From assembly GCA_027618995.1 (NCBI GenBank), contig JAQCGO010000007.1:1-64000 (forward strand): 64,000 nucleotides of DNA, written 5' to 3'. Positions within the stretch are counted from its first letter, which is position 1. The number at the start of each line of letters is the position of its first letter. The stretch is from Pseudomonadota bacterium. GTDB lineage: Bacteria > Pseudomonadota > Gammaproteobacteria > Steroidobacterales > Woeseiaceae. A model generated the notes under the pieces. The model was not told the origin of the DNA, made no database searches, and saw only the letters and a program-made list of their open reading frames with translations. Shown here piece after piece: positions 26,272 through 35,807 of the stretch. The translations under genes were made by a program, and so were the position numbers.

Positions 26272-27668
26272 GTGCATTTGGGAGCATGGGCCATTCGCAT
26301 AAGGAATTACATCAGGCAACGCAGGCTGAGACGCAGCGCTGCGACGCTGGCAGCGTGTTTGTTTCTCGTGCCGCTGCAAAGCCATGCGTTGACCGCAAGC
26401 GAAGTTTTCGCCGACGGCAATCGTTTGTTTCGCGACGACCTGTACTGGGCCGCGTTGCTGCGCTATCGCCAGGCCTACGAGGCCGGCATGGACACACCGT
26501 TACTGCACTACAACACGGGTGTTGCGCACTTCAAGGCTGAGCAGCACATCCGTGCACGCACTGCTTTGCTCAAGGCCGTGCAGGATCCCGGCTTGCGAGT
26601 CATTTCACAATACAATCTTGGTTTGAATGCGTATGCGGCCGGCAACGTTGACGAGGCGCTCAACTGGTTCCGCCAGGCGCGCGATCAGGAGCAAAGCAGC
26701 GAGATCAGGCGACTTGCGATCATCGCCATCGCCCGCTTGCAAAGCGAACGAATTGAAAATGATGAATTGCTCGTGCGTGTCGAGAAGCGCAAGGTTGAAC
26801 CGAAGTTCACGGACTTTGATCTCAAGGCCTTCGTCGGTTTCGGCACAGATGACAATGTGTATCGCACGCCCGGGCAGGACTATGTCGATTTCGCCGACCC
26901 GGCATTGCCGCTCGTCACCCCGGAGGTTGTCTCCGGCGCGTTCGTGCCGATCGATATGCAGCTCAAGTACCCAATTAACAGCCTCGAGTTCGAGTCCTTT
27001 TATGCGGCCTCCCGTGTAGCCGGCCGCATATACCAGGACGAAGAACTCGACAATGCCGACGAGTACAGCCATGAACTCAGCTTTGGCAGCTCCTACCGGC
27101 GCAAGGACATGAGTATTTCGTGTTCGCGGCACACGCCCAGTACGAGTTTACGCAAAGCTCTTTGTTGCGGCTCACCGTGGACAGGTACAGCCGGCGCTAC
27201 GGAGATCGGCCCGCGTTCGATCTGGACGGCACCCACGCTATTACCAACCCGACCGTGCGATACGACTATCTCGCGGTGGGCCTCACGGCGCGACAACGCA
27301 TCACGCAGAACATCTGGTTCGGCTTCAACATCGAGCTTACCGATCGCGAGGACCATTATCTCGGCTATAACGATTACAGGCGTGACGAAATTGGCGTTGA
27401 TTTCAGCTGGACACCGAGCCCGCGCTTTCGGTTCGAGGTATCCGGCTATTACCACAACTACGATTACCCCAACGCATTTGCTTTTCACAATCCCGTGACG
27501 GGGATCAAGACGCTCGAGACGGTGCGTAGCAACCTGCTCGCAGAGTTTCGCATGACGCCACACCTGAGCATCAGGGCCGAGGCCGAATTGCGCGAGTCCG
27601 TGTCGACCGATACTCGCATTGGCTACGATCGGAGCTGGTTCTCGCTCGGCGTGACCTGGCAGCAATAG
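26272..27668 (+). pseudogene. TPR plus outer-membrane beta-barrel protein, frameshifted
   Basis: The first frame (26272 onward, GTG start) gives a signal peptide ending QSHA, then TPR-like helices (about residues 40-150: FRDDLYWAALLRYRQAY, ALLKAVQDPGLRVISQYNLG, NVDEALNWFRQAR) and the first barrel strands (GFGTDDNVYRTPGQDYVDF). Near 27105 barrel-like sequence jumps to another frame, which continues (FVFAAHAQYEFTQSSLLRL) to the stop at 27668 with an aromatic-rich C-terminus (WFSLGVTWQQ). Adding one base around 27105 restores a single chain of about 465 aa. The layout resembles TPR-barrel proteins such as the Slam/DUF560 group; the substrate is unknown. Confidence 0.8.
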
Positions 27669-27670
27669 TC

Positions 27671-27692
27671 GCGGGCATGGCCCGCTCCCACA
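27671..27692 (+). repeat. Single REP-like unit
   Basis: GCGGGCATGGCCCGC (6-bp stem, 3-nt loop) followed by CTCCCACA, 2 nt after the stop of the frameshifted barrel gene. It shares GCATGGC and CTCCCAC with the inverted pair at 21970-22042, so it belongs to the same repeat family. Confidence 0.65.
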
Positions 27693-27734
27693 ATTTGCTA
27701 CCATTGCCGGCTCGATTGGCAAACCGGCTGGCAA

Positions 27735-29897
27735 ATGGACGTCACACCGATCCTCGACTCATTGAATGACGCGCAGCGGCAAGCCGTTACTGCGGTTGCC
27801 GGCCCTACTCTCGTTATTGCGGGTGCCGGTAGCGGCAAGACCCGCGTGCTGGTGCATCGGGCTGCGTGGCTGATTGATGTTGAGGGCGTCAGTCCGCAGG
27901 GCGTGCTGGCGGTAACCTTTACCAACAAAGCGGCCGCCGAGATGCGCGGCCGCATTGAAGCCTTGTTGAATATTCCGGTCAGGAACCTCTGGATTGGCAC
28001 CTTTCACGGCCTCGCGCACCGCCTGCTCCGCCGTCACTGGCGTGAAGCAGGGCTGCCGCAGAATTTTCAGATCATTGATTCGGACGACCAGCTTCGACTG
28101 ATAAAGCGCCTGCTTAAGAACCTTGAGATCGACGACAGCTGCTGGGTGCCGCGCGATATCCAGTATTTCATCAATGGCCAGAAAGACGAGGGTCTGCGCC
28201 CCAAACACCTGAACGACGAAGGCGATCCGAGCCGTCGCCAGATGATCGCGCTGTACCAGGCCTACGAAGACGTTTGCGAGCGCGGAGGCCTGGTCGATTT
28301 TGCCGAACTGCTGCTGCGCGCGCATGAGCTCTGGCGCGACAACGCGGACCTGCTCGCGCACTACCAGCGTCGTTTTTCGCACCTGCTGGTCGACGAGTTC
28401 CAGGACACCAACGCCATTCAGTATGCCTGGCTGCGACTGCTCGCCGGCAAGACCGGCATTCCGTTTGTCGTTGGCGATGACGACCAGTCGATCTATCGCT
28501 GGCGAGGCGCGCGGGTCGAACATATTTATCGCTTCCAGAAAGACTTTCCCGGCACCGCCGTGGTCAAGCTGGAGCAGAACTATCGCTCCACGGCGACGAT
28601 CCTGCATGCCGCGAATTCCGTGATCGAGAACAACAGCTCTCGGCTCGGCAAAAAACTCTGGACCGAGGGCGCGGACGGGGAGCCGATCCGTGTCTATGCC
28701 GCCTATAACGAGCGTGATGAATCCGACTTCATCATCGGCCGGCTGCGCGACTGGATCGATCAGGGCAATCTGCGCGCGGAGGCCGCTGTGCTGTATCGCT
28801 CGAATGCACAGTCACGAGTGCTGGAGGAGGGCCTGATCAATGCCGGCATACCCTATCGCGTGTACGGCGGCCTGCGCTTTTTCGAGCGAACGGAGATCAA
28901 GGACGCGCTGGCGTACCTGCGCCTGATTTCGAATCGCAATGACGACAGTTCCTTTGAGCGCGTATTGAACAAGCCGACGCGTGGCATCGGTGCACGCAGC
29001 GCCGATATGATTCGTGCTTACGCCCGCGCCAACGCCTGCCCGCTATGGCGCGCCGCTGGAGCTCTCGCCAGCGACGAATTTAATGGCCGCGCGGCCAATG
29101 CCGCCCACGAATTTCTGAACCTGATTGAAACCCTCGCGCGTGACACCGACGGACTCGACCTGCCCGGCAAGATCGACCATGTCATTCACGCCAGCGGTCT
29201 CATCGACTTTTTCCGCAAGGAGAAAGGTGAAAAGGGTGAGACCCGCATCGAGAACCTGCTGGAATTGGTCAGCGCTGGCGGCGGTTTCGAGCCCGATCCT
29301 GCCGCCGAGATGTCTCCGCTCGATGAGTTCTTGTCGCACGCGGCTCTCGAGGCCGGCGAAGGCCAGGCTGACGCCTGGGATGATTGTGTGCAGCTGATGA
29401 CGATGCACTCGGCCAAGGGCCTCGAATTTCCGCTGGTCTTCCTCTCCGGCATGGAAGACGGCCTGTTTCCACACCAGCGCTCTATTTCCGATCCAAAAGG
29501 GCTCGAGGAAGAGCGGCGGCTTTGTTATGTCGGCATCACTCGTGCGATGCAAACCCTGTACGTGACCTATGCAGAACAACGGCGCCTGCACGGTATGGAT
29601 AGTTTTTCGCAACCGTCGCGATTTGTCGCCGAGATTCCTGATCAGTACATCGAAGAGATTCGGCCGAAGGTACGGGTCTCGAGGCCGACGCGCGCGCCAA
29701 TCGTCGGCCGCACGCCCATCCGCCAGGGGTCGGAGGTCGGCATCCGGCTTGGCCAGCGTGTGCGTCATAAAAAATTCGGCGACGGTATTATTCTCAATTG
29801 CGAGGGCCAGGGAGCACATGCGCGGGTCCAGGTAAATTTTGAGGATGCGGGCACAAAATGGCTCGTTCTGAGCTATGCAAATCTCGATCTGATGTAA
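27735..29897 (+). CDS. uvrD: DNA helicase II UvrD
   Basis: 720-aa SF1A 3'-5' helicase of nucleotide excision and mismatch repair. Motif I AGAGSGKTRVLVHR near residue 30, GTFHGLAHRLLRRHW, DEFQDTN (motif II) near 222, GDDDQSIYRWRGA (motif III), LEQNYRST (IV), MTMHSAKGLEFP (V) and LCYVGITRAM (VI) are all present. The C-terminal tail with VRHKKFGDG and NFEDAGTKWLVLSYANL matches the UvrD Tudor-like end rather than Rep. trkA starts 10 nt later. Confidence 0.96.
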   Translation: MDVTPILDSLNDAQRQAVTAVAGPTLVIAGAGSGKTRVLVHRAAWLIDVEGVSPQGVLAVTFTNKAAAEMRGRIEALLNIPVRNLWIGTFHGLAHRLLRRHWREAGLPQNFQIIDSDDQLRLIKRLLKNLEIDDSCWVPRDIQYFINGQKDEGLRPKHLNDEGDPSRRQMIALYQAYEDVCERGGLVDFAELLLRAHELWRDNADLLAHYQRRFSHLLVDEFQDTNAIQYAWLRLLAGKTGIPFVVGDDDQSIYRWRGARVEHIYRFQKDFPGTAVVKLEQNYRSTATILHAANSVIENNSSRLGKKLWTEGADGEPIRVYAAYNERDESDFIIGRLRDWIDQGNLRAEAAVLYRSNAQSRVLEEGLINAGIPYRVYGGLRFFERTEIKDALAYLRLISNRNDDSSFERVLNKPTRGIGARSADMIRAYARANACPLWRAAGALASDEFNGRAANAAHEFLNLIETLARDTDGLDLPGKIDHVIHASGLIDFFRKEKGEKGETRIENLLELVSAGGGFEPDPAAEMSPLDEFLSHAALEAGEGQADAWDDCVQLMTMHSAKGLEFPLVFLSGMEDGLFPHQRSISDPKGLEEERRLCYVGITRAMQTLYVTYAEQRRLHGMDSFSQPSRFVAEIPDQYIEEIRPKVRVSRPTRAPIVGRTPIRQGSEVGIRLGQRVRHKKFGDGIILNCEGQGAHARVQVNFEDAGTKWLVLSYANLDLM

Positions 29898-29907
29898 ACT
29901 CTCGGCG

Positions 29908-31284
29908 ATGAAAATTCTGATTCTCGGCGCAGGTCAGGTCGGCTCCTCGGCCGCTTATCACCTGTCGCGTGAAGAGGCCAACGAGGTGACCGTCGTCGAC
30001 ATGCGGCCCGACGTACTGCGCGAGCTGCAGGACCGGCTGGATATTCGCACTGTTGTTGGCCATGCCGCCCACCCCGGTACACTCGAACGGGCCGGCGCGC
30101 ACGACGCCGACATCGTCGTCGCGCTGACGGACAGCGACGAAACCAACATGATCGCCTGCCAGGTTGCCTATACGATGTTCCATACGCCAACCAAGATTGC
30201 GCGTATCCGGGCGGCCGAGTACATGGTCGCCAGGGACCTGTTTACTCAGGATTCGATTCCCGTCGATGTTCGCATCAGCCCGGAACAACTCGTTTGCGAG
30301 TACGTCGAGCAGTTGATTCTTTATCCCGGTGCCACACAGGTGCTCGACTTCGCAAATGGCCGGGCGCGCCTCGTCGGCGCGCGCACCGACCGCGATGGCC
30401 TGCTCGTAGGGCAGCGGATCGCAACCCTGAAAGATCATATTCCGAATACCGAGGCACGAATCGCGGCTATCTATCGCAACGGCAAGGCGATGCTGCCGGA
30501 GGGCGATACCGTCATTCAGGAGGGCGACGAGATCTTCTTCATCGCGGATCGCAAGGACATTCGCGTCTTCATGAGTGAGATGCGTCGGCTTGAAGAGCCG
30601 GTGCGGCGCGTGGTCATCGCGGGTGGCGGCAGTATCGGTGTGCGGCTGGCGCTGGCGCTCGAGCAGACCAACCAGGTCAAGATCATCGAACGTGATCCAC
30701 ACCGTGCACGACAGATTTCCGAGCAGCTGAACAAAGCGATCGTGCTGGTCGGTGATGCGGCGAACGAAGAATTGCTGCTGGAAGAGAACATCGACAACGT
30801 CGACGTTTTTTGCGGCCTGACCAATTCGGAAGAGGCCAACATCCTGAGCTCTATGCTCGCCAAGCGACTCGGCGCGCACAAGGTTATGGCGCTGATCAAT
30901 CGCACTTCTTATGTCGACCTCGTTGAGGCCAGCAGCATTGACATTGCGATCTCACCACAACAGATCACGATCGGCTCACTGCTCGCTCATGTGCGCCGCG
31001 GCGACGTCGTCAAAGTACATTCATTGCGGCGCGGGGCGGCCGAAGCGATCGAGGCGATTGCACACGGCGGAAAGGAAGACTCGAAGGTCGTCGGTCGCGC
31101 TATCGAGGAAATTGAGTTGCCGAAAGGCGCTGCCATAGTTGCGCTGGTGCGCGGCGATCAGGTGATTATTGCGCATCACGATACGGTCATCGAGACCGAT
31201 GACCACGTTATTCTGTTCCTGACGGACCGCCGCAAGATCGACCAGCTGGAGTCGTTATTCCAGGTCGGCGTGTCCTTTGTCTGA
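29908..31284 (+). CDS. trkA: Trk potassium uptake system regulatory protein TrkA
   Basis: 458 aa built from two RCK repeats. Each begins with a Rossmann nucleotide motif: KILILGAGQVGSSAA at residue 2 and VVIAGGGSIGVRLA near 235. The two TrkA_C domains end with IFFIADRKD and VILFLTDRRK. It is the cytosolic NAD(H)/ATP-binding gating partner of TrkH, encoded 15 nt downstream. Unusually close to uvrD, which may share its transcript. Confidence 0.96.
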   Translation: MKILILGAGQVGSSAAYHLSREEANEVTVVDMRPDVLRELQDRLDIRTVVGHAAHPGTLERAGAHDADIVVALTDSDETNMIACQVAYTMFHTPTKIARIRAAEYMVARDLFTQDSIPVDVRISPEQLVCEYVEQLILYPGATQVLDFANGRARLVGARTDRDGLLVGQRIATLKDHIPNTEARIAAIYRNGKAMLPEGDTVIQEGDEIFFIADRKDIRVFMSEMRRLEEPVRRVVIAGGGSIGVRLALALEQTNQVKIIERDPHRARQISEQLNKAIVLVGDAANEELLLEENIDNVDVFCGLTNSEEANILSSMLAKRLGAHKVMALINRTSYVDLVEASSIDIAISPQQITIGSLLAHVRRGDVVKVHSLRRGAAEAIEAIAHGGKEDSKVVGRAIEEIELPKGAAIVALVRGDQVIIAHHDTVIETDDHVILFLTDRRKIDQLESLFQVGVSFV

Positions 31285-31299
31285 GCCAAGCGGGCGCCG

Positions 31300-32751
31300 A
31301 TGAACTGGACGGCGATACAGCGAATACTCGGGCTGCTGTTGATGATGTTCAGCCTGACGATGCTGCCACCGGTGATCGTCAGCCTGATATTCGGCGAGGA
31401 CTCCTGGCTGCCGTTCGTTGAGGGTTTTGGCCTGACACTGGCCGCGGGCTTCCTGCTCTGGCTGCCGGTGAATCGTTCGCGCAAGGATCTGCGCTTGCGC
31501 GACGGCTTTCTCGTCGTCGCCGCATTCTGGACCGTACTCGGCACGTTTGGCGCCGCGCCGCTCTATTTCGCCGGTGGTTTGTCGATGTCGGTCACCGATG
31601 CGGTTTTTGAATCCGTTTCCGGCCTCACCACAACCGGCGCGACTGTGCTGACCGGTCTCGACGAATTGCCACGCGCGATCCTGTACTACCGCCAGCAACT
31701 ACAGTGGCTTGGCGGCATGGGTATCATTGTTCTGGCCGTTGCCGTGTTGCCGATGCTCGGCGTCGGGGGCATGCAGCTGTATCGCGCAGAGACGCCGGGC
31801 CCGGTCAAGGACACCAAGCTGACGCCGCGCATCACGCAGACGGCGAAAGCACTCTGGTATGTCTACCTCGCGTTTACGACCGCCTGTGCCCTCAGCTATA
31901 TGGCGGCGGGCATGACCTGGTTCGACGCCTTGTGTCACGCCTTTTCGACCGTGGCGATTGGCGGTTTTTCGACGCACGACCTGAGCATGGGATATTTCAA
32001 CAGCACGGCGATCGATCTGGTCGCTATTGTTTTCATGTTCGCGGCCGGTATCAATTTTTCGCTGCACTTTTATGCCTGGCGTTATGTGTCGGTGCGACAC
32101 TACTCGCAGGACCCCGAGTTTCGCGGCTATATGGTTATCCTGCTCGGCGTGGCGGTACTGGTTATTCTTGGGCTGTTTTACCATGGGACTTTTGCGACGC
32201 CCGGCGAGGCCATCGTGGCCGGCCTGTTCCAGGCTGTATCCATTGCGACCACTACCGGGTTTACCACGGCCAACTACGCGAGCTGGCCCGCCGCGCTGCC
32301 GGTACTGTTGCTCTTTGCGAGCTTCATCGGTGGTTGCGCCGGTTCGACCGCGGGCGGACTCAAGGTCGTGCGCTGGCTGCTGATCTATAAACAAGGCTTG
32401 CGCGAGATCTCCCGGCTGGTGCATCCGAGCGCGGAGATCCCGATCAAGCTGGGCAACAAGGCGGTGCAATCGCGCGTTGTCGAGGCCGTCTGGGGCTTCT
32501 TTTCCGTCTATGTCGTTATCTTCAGCGCCATGATGCTGGCTATGATGGCCACTGGGCTGGATCAGGTCACGGCGTTCTCCGCAATCGCAGCGACGCTCAA
32601 CAACCTCGGCCCGGGTCTCGGCGATGTTGCATCCGGATTCATGACGATCTCCGACCCGAGCAAATGGATCTCGATCGTCGCGATGTTGCTCGGCCGACTG
32701 GAAATATTCACCTTACTGGTGCTGATTACGCCGACTTTCTGGCGCCACTGA
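31300..32751 (+). CDS. trkH: Trk potassium transporter membrane subunit TrkH
   Basis: 483-aa multi-pass channel protein. The four selectivity-loop repeats are visible as SGLTTTGAT, STVAIGGFST, TATTTGF-type (SIATTTGFTTA) and AATLNNLGPGLG; the conserved WLGGMGIIVLAVAVLP and GSTAGGLKVVR segments are typical. It forms the K+ permeation path with TrkA. Confidence 0.95.
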   Translation: MNWTAIQRILGLLLMMFSLTMLPPVIVSLIFGEDSWLPFVEGFGLTLAAGFLLWLPVNRSRKDLRLRDGFLVVAAFWTVLGTFGAAPLYFAGGLSMSVTDAVFESVSGLTTTGATVLTGLDELPRAILYYRQQLQWLGGMGIIVLAVAVLPMLGVGGMQLYRAETPGPVKDTKLTPRITQTAKALWYVYLAFTTACALSYMAAGMTWFDALCHAFSTVAIGGFSTHDLSMGYFNSTAIDLVAIVFMFAAGINFSLHFYAWRYVSVRHYSQDPEFRGYMVILLGVAVLVILGLFYHGTFATPGEAIVAGLFQAVSIATTTGFTTANYASWPAALPVLLLFASFIGGCAGSTAGGLKVVRWLLIYKQGLREISRLVHPSAEIPIKLGNKAVQSRVVEAVWGFFSVYVVIFSAMMLAMMATGLDQVTAFSAIAATLNNLGPGLGDVASGFMTISDPSKWISIVAMLLGRLEIFTLLVLITPTFWRH

Positions 32752-32758
32752 TCCGTCC

Positions 32759-33265
32759 TTGGACAGCGAAGACCGCAACCTGATCGAGCGCTTCAGTGAC
32801 CTGACCGGCAGAGTTACGGCCTGGCTGACGTTGGTCATGGTTGTCACCACGTTCCTCATTGTGGTGCTGCGCTACGTTTTCGCAGCAGGATTTATTTGGC
32901 TGCAGGAGGCGCTGGTCTGGATGCATGCGACCGTTTTCATGGCAGGCGCCGCCTACACGCTGCTGCATGAAGGACATGTTCGGGTCGACGTTTTTTACCG
33001 CGACATAGGTCCACGTAAGCAGGCCTGGGTTGATCTGCTCGGGGTGTTGCTGTTGCTGCTGCCGGTCTGCATTTTTCTGGCGTGGAAGTCCTACGGTTTC
33101 GCAATCACATCCTGGTCGATGCATGAAGCGTCGCGTGAATCCGGTGGCCTGCCCTATCCGTTTCTGCCCATCGTTAAATCCGTTCTGATCGTCATGCCGG
33201 TCACCGTCGCAGCGCAGGGTTTATCGATGCTGTGGCGCTCACTGGTCGTGTTGCGGCGTAACTAG
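32759..33265 (+). CDS. dctQ: TRAP transporter small permease (DctQ type)
   Basis: 168 aa with four predicted membrane helices and the DctQ-like IWLQEALVWMHATVFMAGAAYTL and HVRVDVFYRD signature. The start is TTG at 32759, 7 nt after the trkH stop, with no strong RBS, suggesting coupling to trkH translation. With dctM it forms the membrane part of a tripartite transporter for organic acids or related solutes; the long form (IPLLV...mannitol/chloroaromatic branch) cannot be told from sequence alone. Confidence 0.9.
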   Translation: MDSEDRNLIERFSDLTGRVTAWLTLVMVVTTFLIVVLRYVFAAGFIWLQEALVWMHATVFMAGAAYTLLHEGHVRVDVFYRDIGPRKQAWVDLLGVLLLLLPVCIFLAWKSYGFAITSWSMHEASRESGGLPYPFLPIVKSVLIVMPVTVAAQGLSMLWRSLVVLRRN

Positions 33266-33267
33266 CG

Positions 33268-34641
33268 ATGGAGTGGATACCCCTGTATTTGTTTGTCGCG
33301 GTAATCCTGGTGTTGCTGGCCGGGTTTCCGGTTGCCTTCACGCTGGGCGGCACAGCGCTCATATTTGCGGCGATCGGCGTCGTCACGGGCAACTTCACCG
33401 AAGCGCTGTTGTCGGGGCTGCCCAATCGCATTTTCGGCATCATGGGCAATGAGACGCTGGTGGCGGTACCGCTGTTTGTATTTATGGGCGTCACGCTTGA
33501 GCGCGCGCGCATTGCCGAGGAACTACTCGATACCCTGAGTGCTCTCTTTGGCAGCTTGCGCGGCGGGCTTGGCATATCGGTAACCATCGTCGGTATGCTG
33601 CTTGCCGCGAGTACCGGCATCGTCGGCGCAACTGTCGTCACCATGGGCCTGTTGTCGCTGCCGACGATGCTGCGGCGCGGCTATTCACCGGAGATTGCCA
33701 GCAGCACCATCTGTGCATCCGGCACGCTCGGACAAATCATCCCGCCATCGATCATTCTGGTGATGCTGGGTGACGTCATGTCGACGGCCTATCAACATGC
33801 GCAGCTTGAGCAGGGAATTTATTCGCCCAAGACCGTTTCGGTCGGCGACTTGTTCGCGGGCGCGCTCATCCCGGGATTGTTGTTGGTGCTGCTGTATGTC
33901 CTCTACATCGTTGCCGTGGCGTTTTTCAAGCCGTCGACGATGCCGGCGCACGTGCGCGGTGCTGATGAGAGCGTGACGTTGCGCCAGGTACTGGCCGCGC
34001 TCGCGCCGCCCTTGTTTCTGATATTCGCTGTGCTCGGCTCGATCCTGAGCGGCACGGCGACTCCCACCGAAGCAGCCGGTGTCGGCGCAATGGGCGCGCT
34101 CCTGCTGGCGATCGTGCGTCGGCAACTTAGCTATACGCGTTTGCGCGAAATCATGCAGAGCACGCTGCGCATCAGCAGCATGGTATTCATGATCCTGATA
34201 GGTGCCTCGATATTCTCGCTGGTGTTTCGCGGCTACGGCGGCGATGACGCGGTGCGCGGGGTTCTGGAGTCATTGCCGGGCGGCGTGATTGGCGCCGTAT
34301 TCGTGGTGATGCTCGTGATGTTCCTGCTCGGCTTCGTACTCGACTTCATCGAGATCACGTTTGTCGTCGTGCCCATCGTCGGTCCCGTGCTGCTGGCCAT
34401 GGGCCTCGATCCGGTATGGCTCGGCATCATGTTTGCGATCAACCTGCAGACCTCGTTCCTGACGCCGCCCTTCGGCTTCGCGCTGTTCTATCTTCGCGGC
34501 GTCGCGCCGCCCGAGGTCCGCACGGCGCAAATCTATCGCGGCGTCATCCCCTTCGTGGCCATCCAGTTATTCGCACTTCTGTTAGTCGCACTCTTCCCCG
34601 CACTCGCGACCTGGTTACCTGGCCAGATCTACGGGAACTAA
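33268..34641 (+). CDS. dctM: TRAP transporter large permease (DctM type)
   Basis: 457 aa, about 12 hydrophobic helices. Conserved FPVAFTLGGTALIFA, LLAASTGIVGATVVTMGLLSLP and ASGTLGQIIPPSIILVMLGD are characteristic of DctM, as is FVLDFIEITFVVVPI. It is the Na+-driven permease that accepts ligand from DctP. Starts 2 nt after dctQ. Somewhat longer loop (about residues 170-200) than the short DctM branch. The substrate-binding gene lies beyond on the opposite strand. Confidence 0.94.
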   Translation: MEWIPLYLFVAVILVLLAGFPVAFTLGGTALIFAAIGVVTGNFTEALLSGLPNRIFGIMGNETLVAVPLFVFMGVTLERARIAEELLDTLSALFGSLRGGLGISVTIVGMLLAASTGIVGATVVTMGLLSLPTMLRRGYSPEIASSTICASGTLGQIIPPSIILVMLGDVMSTAYQHAQLEQGIYSPKTVSVGDLFAGALIPGLLLVLLYVLYIVAVAFFKPSTMPAHVRGADESVTLRQVLAALAPPLFLIFAVLGSILSGTATPTEAAGVGAMGALLLAIVRRQLSYTRLREIMQSTLRISSMVFMILIGASIFSLVFRGYGGDDAVRGVLESLPGGVIGAVFVVMLVMFLLGFVLDFIEITFVVVPIVGPVLLAMGLDPVWLGIMFAINLQTSFLTPPFGFALFYLRGVAPPEVRTAQIYRGVIPFVAIQLFALLLVALFPALATWLPGQIYGN

Positions 34642-34648
34642 GTCGTTA

Positions 34649-34720
34649 GCTGAGTGTGGGGTGTTTCCTGCTCACTCGAACTGCCCTTAACTCGATCGCA
34701 GGAAACACCCCACACTCAGC
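34649..34720. terminator. 23-bp perfect inverted repeat between convergent dctM and dctP
   Basis: Arms 34649-34671 and 34698-34720 are perfect reverse complements over 23 bp (core GTGGGGTGTTTCCTG), loop 26 nt. It starts 7 nt after the dctM stop, and its right arm contains the dctP stop. Placement fits a bidirectional terminator, but neither side has a U-tract. The arms do not match the REP-like units elsewhere. Confidence 0.65.
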
Positions 34721-35807
34721 TTCGGATATCGAGATACGCCTGCTCCGTAACTTGCTGCGCGTACGCAGACTTCTCGAGAAACGCATAGTAGGAGTCCGCA
34801 ATGTTTTTCGCCGCGGGATCCTTTGCCACCCATTCGGCAACGATGTCTGCCGTGATTGACTTCAACAGGTTGATGACGTCGCGCGGAAACGGGCGAAGCT
34901 CAACGTCGGGATCATCGATCAGCTGCTCCAGCGCGTAGGCGTTGCCGTGCGTGTATTCCGCCACCATGTCGGTGGTGATCGCCTGGCACGTGGTCTCGAC
35001 AATTGCCTGGAGGTCAGGCGGTAACGAGTCCCACGCCGCCTTGTTGATCATCGTCTCGAGGCCCGGGCCGGGCTCGTGCCAACCGGGGTAGTAATAGTAT
35101 TTCGCCGCTTTGTGCAGGCCGAACGCAACATCGTTGTAGGCACCAACCCATTCGGTCGCGTCGATGGCGCCCGTTTGCAACGAGGTGAAAATTTCTGCGC
35201 CCGGCAGTGTCACCGGTGTACCACCCGCACGACGCAGCACTTCGCCACCCAGGCCGGGAATGCGCATTTTCAGACCCACGAGATCGGCGACGGTGTTGAT
35301 CTCCTTGTTAAACCAGCCACCCATTTGCACGCCCGTGTTACCACAGGGTATCGGCACCAGGTTGAATGGCGCATACAACTCGCGCCACAGGTCCAGCCCA
35401 CCGCCGTAGTACAGCCAGGCGTTGAGCTCGAGGTAGTTCAGACCGAAGGGAATCGACGTGAAAAACTGGGCGGCGTCCAGTTTGCCCTTGTGGTAGTAGG
35501 ACGCATCGTGGCCCATTTCCACCGTTCCGCGACTGACGGCATCGAACACCTCGAAGGCCGGTACCAGCTCGCCGCCGCCGTAGACTTTAATCTTGAGTCG
35601 CCCGCCCGACGCCGCATTAACGCGGCGGGCCAGATTCTCAACGCCCATGCCCATACCCGGATACCTGGGTGGCCACGACGTGACACACGACCATTCGAAA
35701 CGCTCCGCGGAGGGGTTATCGGCTCCACTGCATTCGGTGGCCTGATCGCTGCAGGCCGCAACACCGGCTGCTGCAGCCAGCCCTCCCATAAAATGTCGTC
35801 GCTTCAT
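34716..35807 (-). CDS. dctP: TRAP transporter substrate-binding protein (DctP type)
   Basis: 363 aa. The N-terminus MKRRHFMGGLAAAAGVAAC combines a KRRHF twin-arginine-like motif with a lipobox (GVAAC). The binding-protein body shows WSCVTSWPPRYPGMGMGVENLARRV, ALQTGAIDATEWVGAYNDV-type (SLQTGAIDATEWVG) and LPGAEIFTSL. It captures ligand in the periplasm for DctQM. The WPP and EWVG patterns match the branch annotated for 2-oxoacid/lactate-type ligands, which is a weak inference. An upstream ATG at 35828 is less likely. Orientation opposite to dctQM is unusual. Confidence 0.92.
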   Translation of the reverse strand: MKRRHFMGGLAAAAGVAACSDQATECSGADNPSAERFEWSCVTSWPPRYPGMGMGVENLARRVNAASGGRLKIKVYGGGELVPAFEVFDAVSRGTVEMGHDASYYHKGKLDAAQFFTSIPFGLNYLELNAWLYYGGGLDLWRELYAPFNLVPIPCGNTGVQMGGWFNKEINTVADLVGLKMRIPGLGGEVLRRAGGTPVTLPGAEIFTSLQTGAIDATEWVGAYNDVAFGLHKAAKYYYYPGWHEPGPGLETMINKAAWDSLPPDLQAIVETTCQAITTDMVAEYTHGNAYALEQLIDDPDVELRPFPRDVINLLKSITADIVAEWVAKDPAAKNIADSYYAFLEKSAYAQQVTEQAYLDIRS

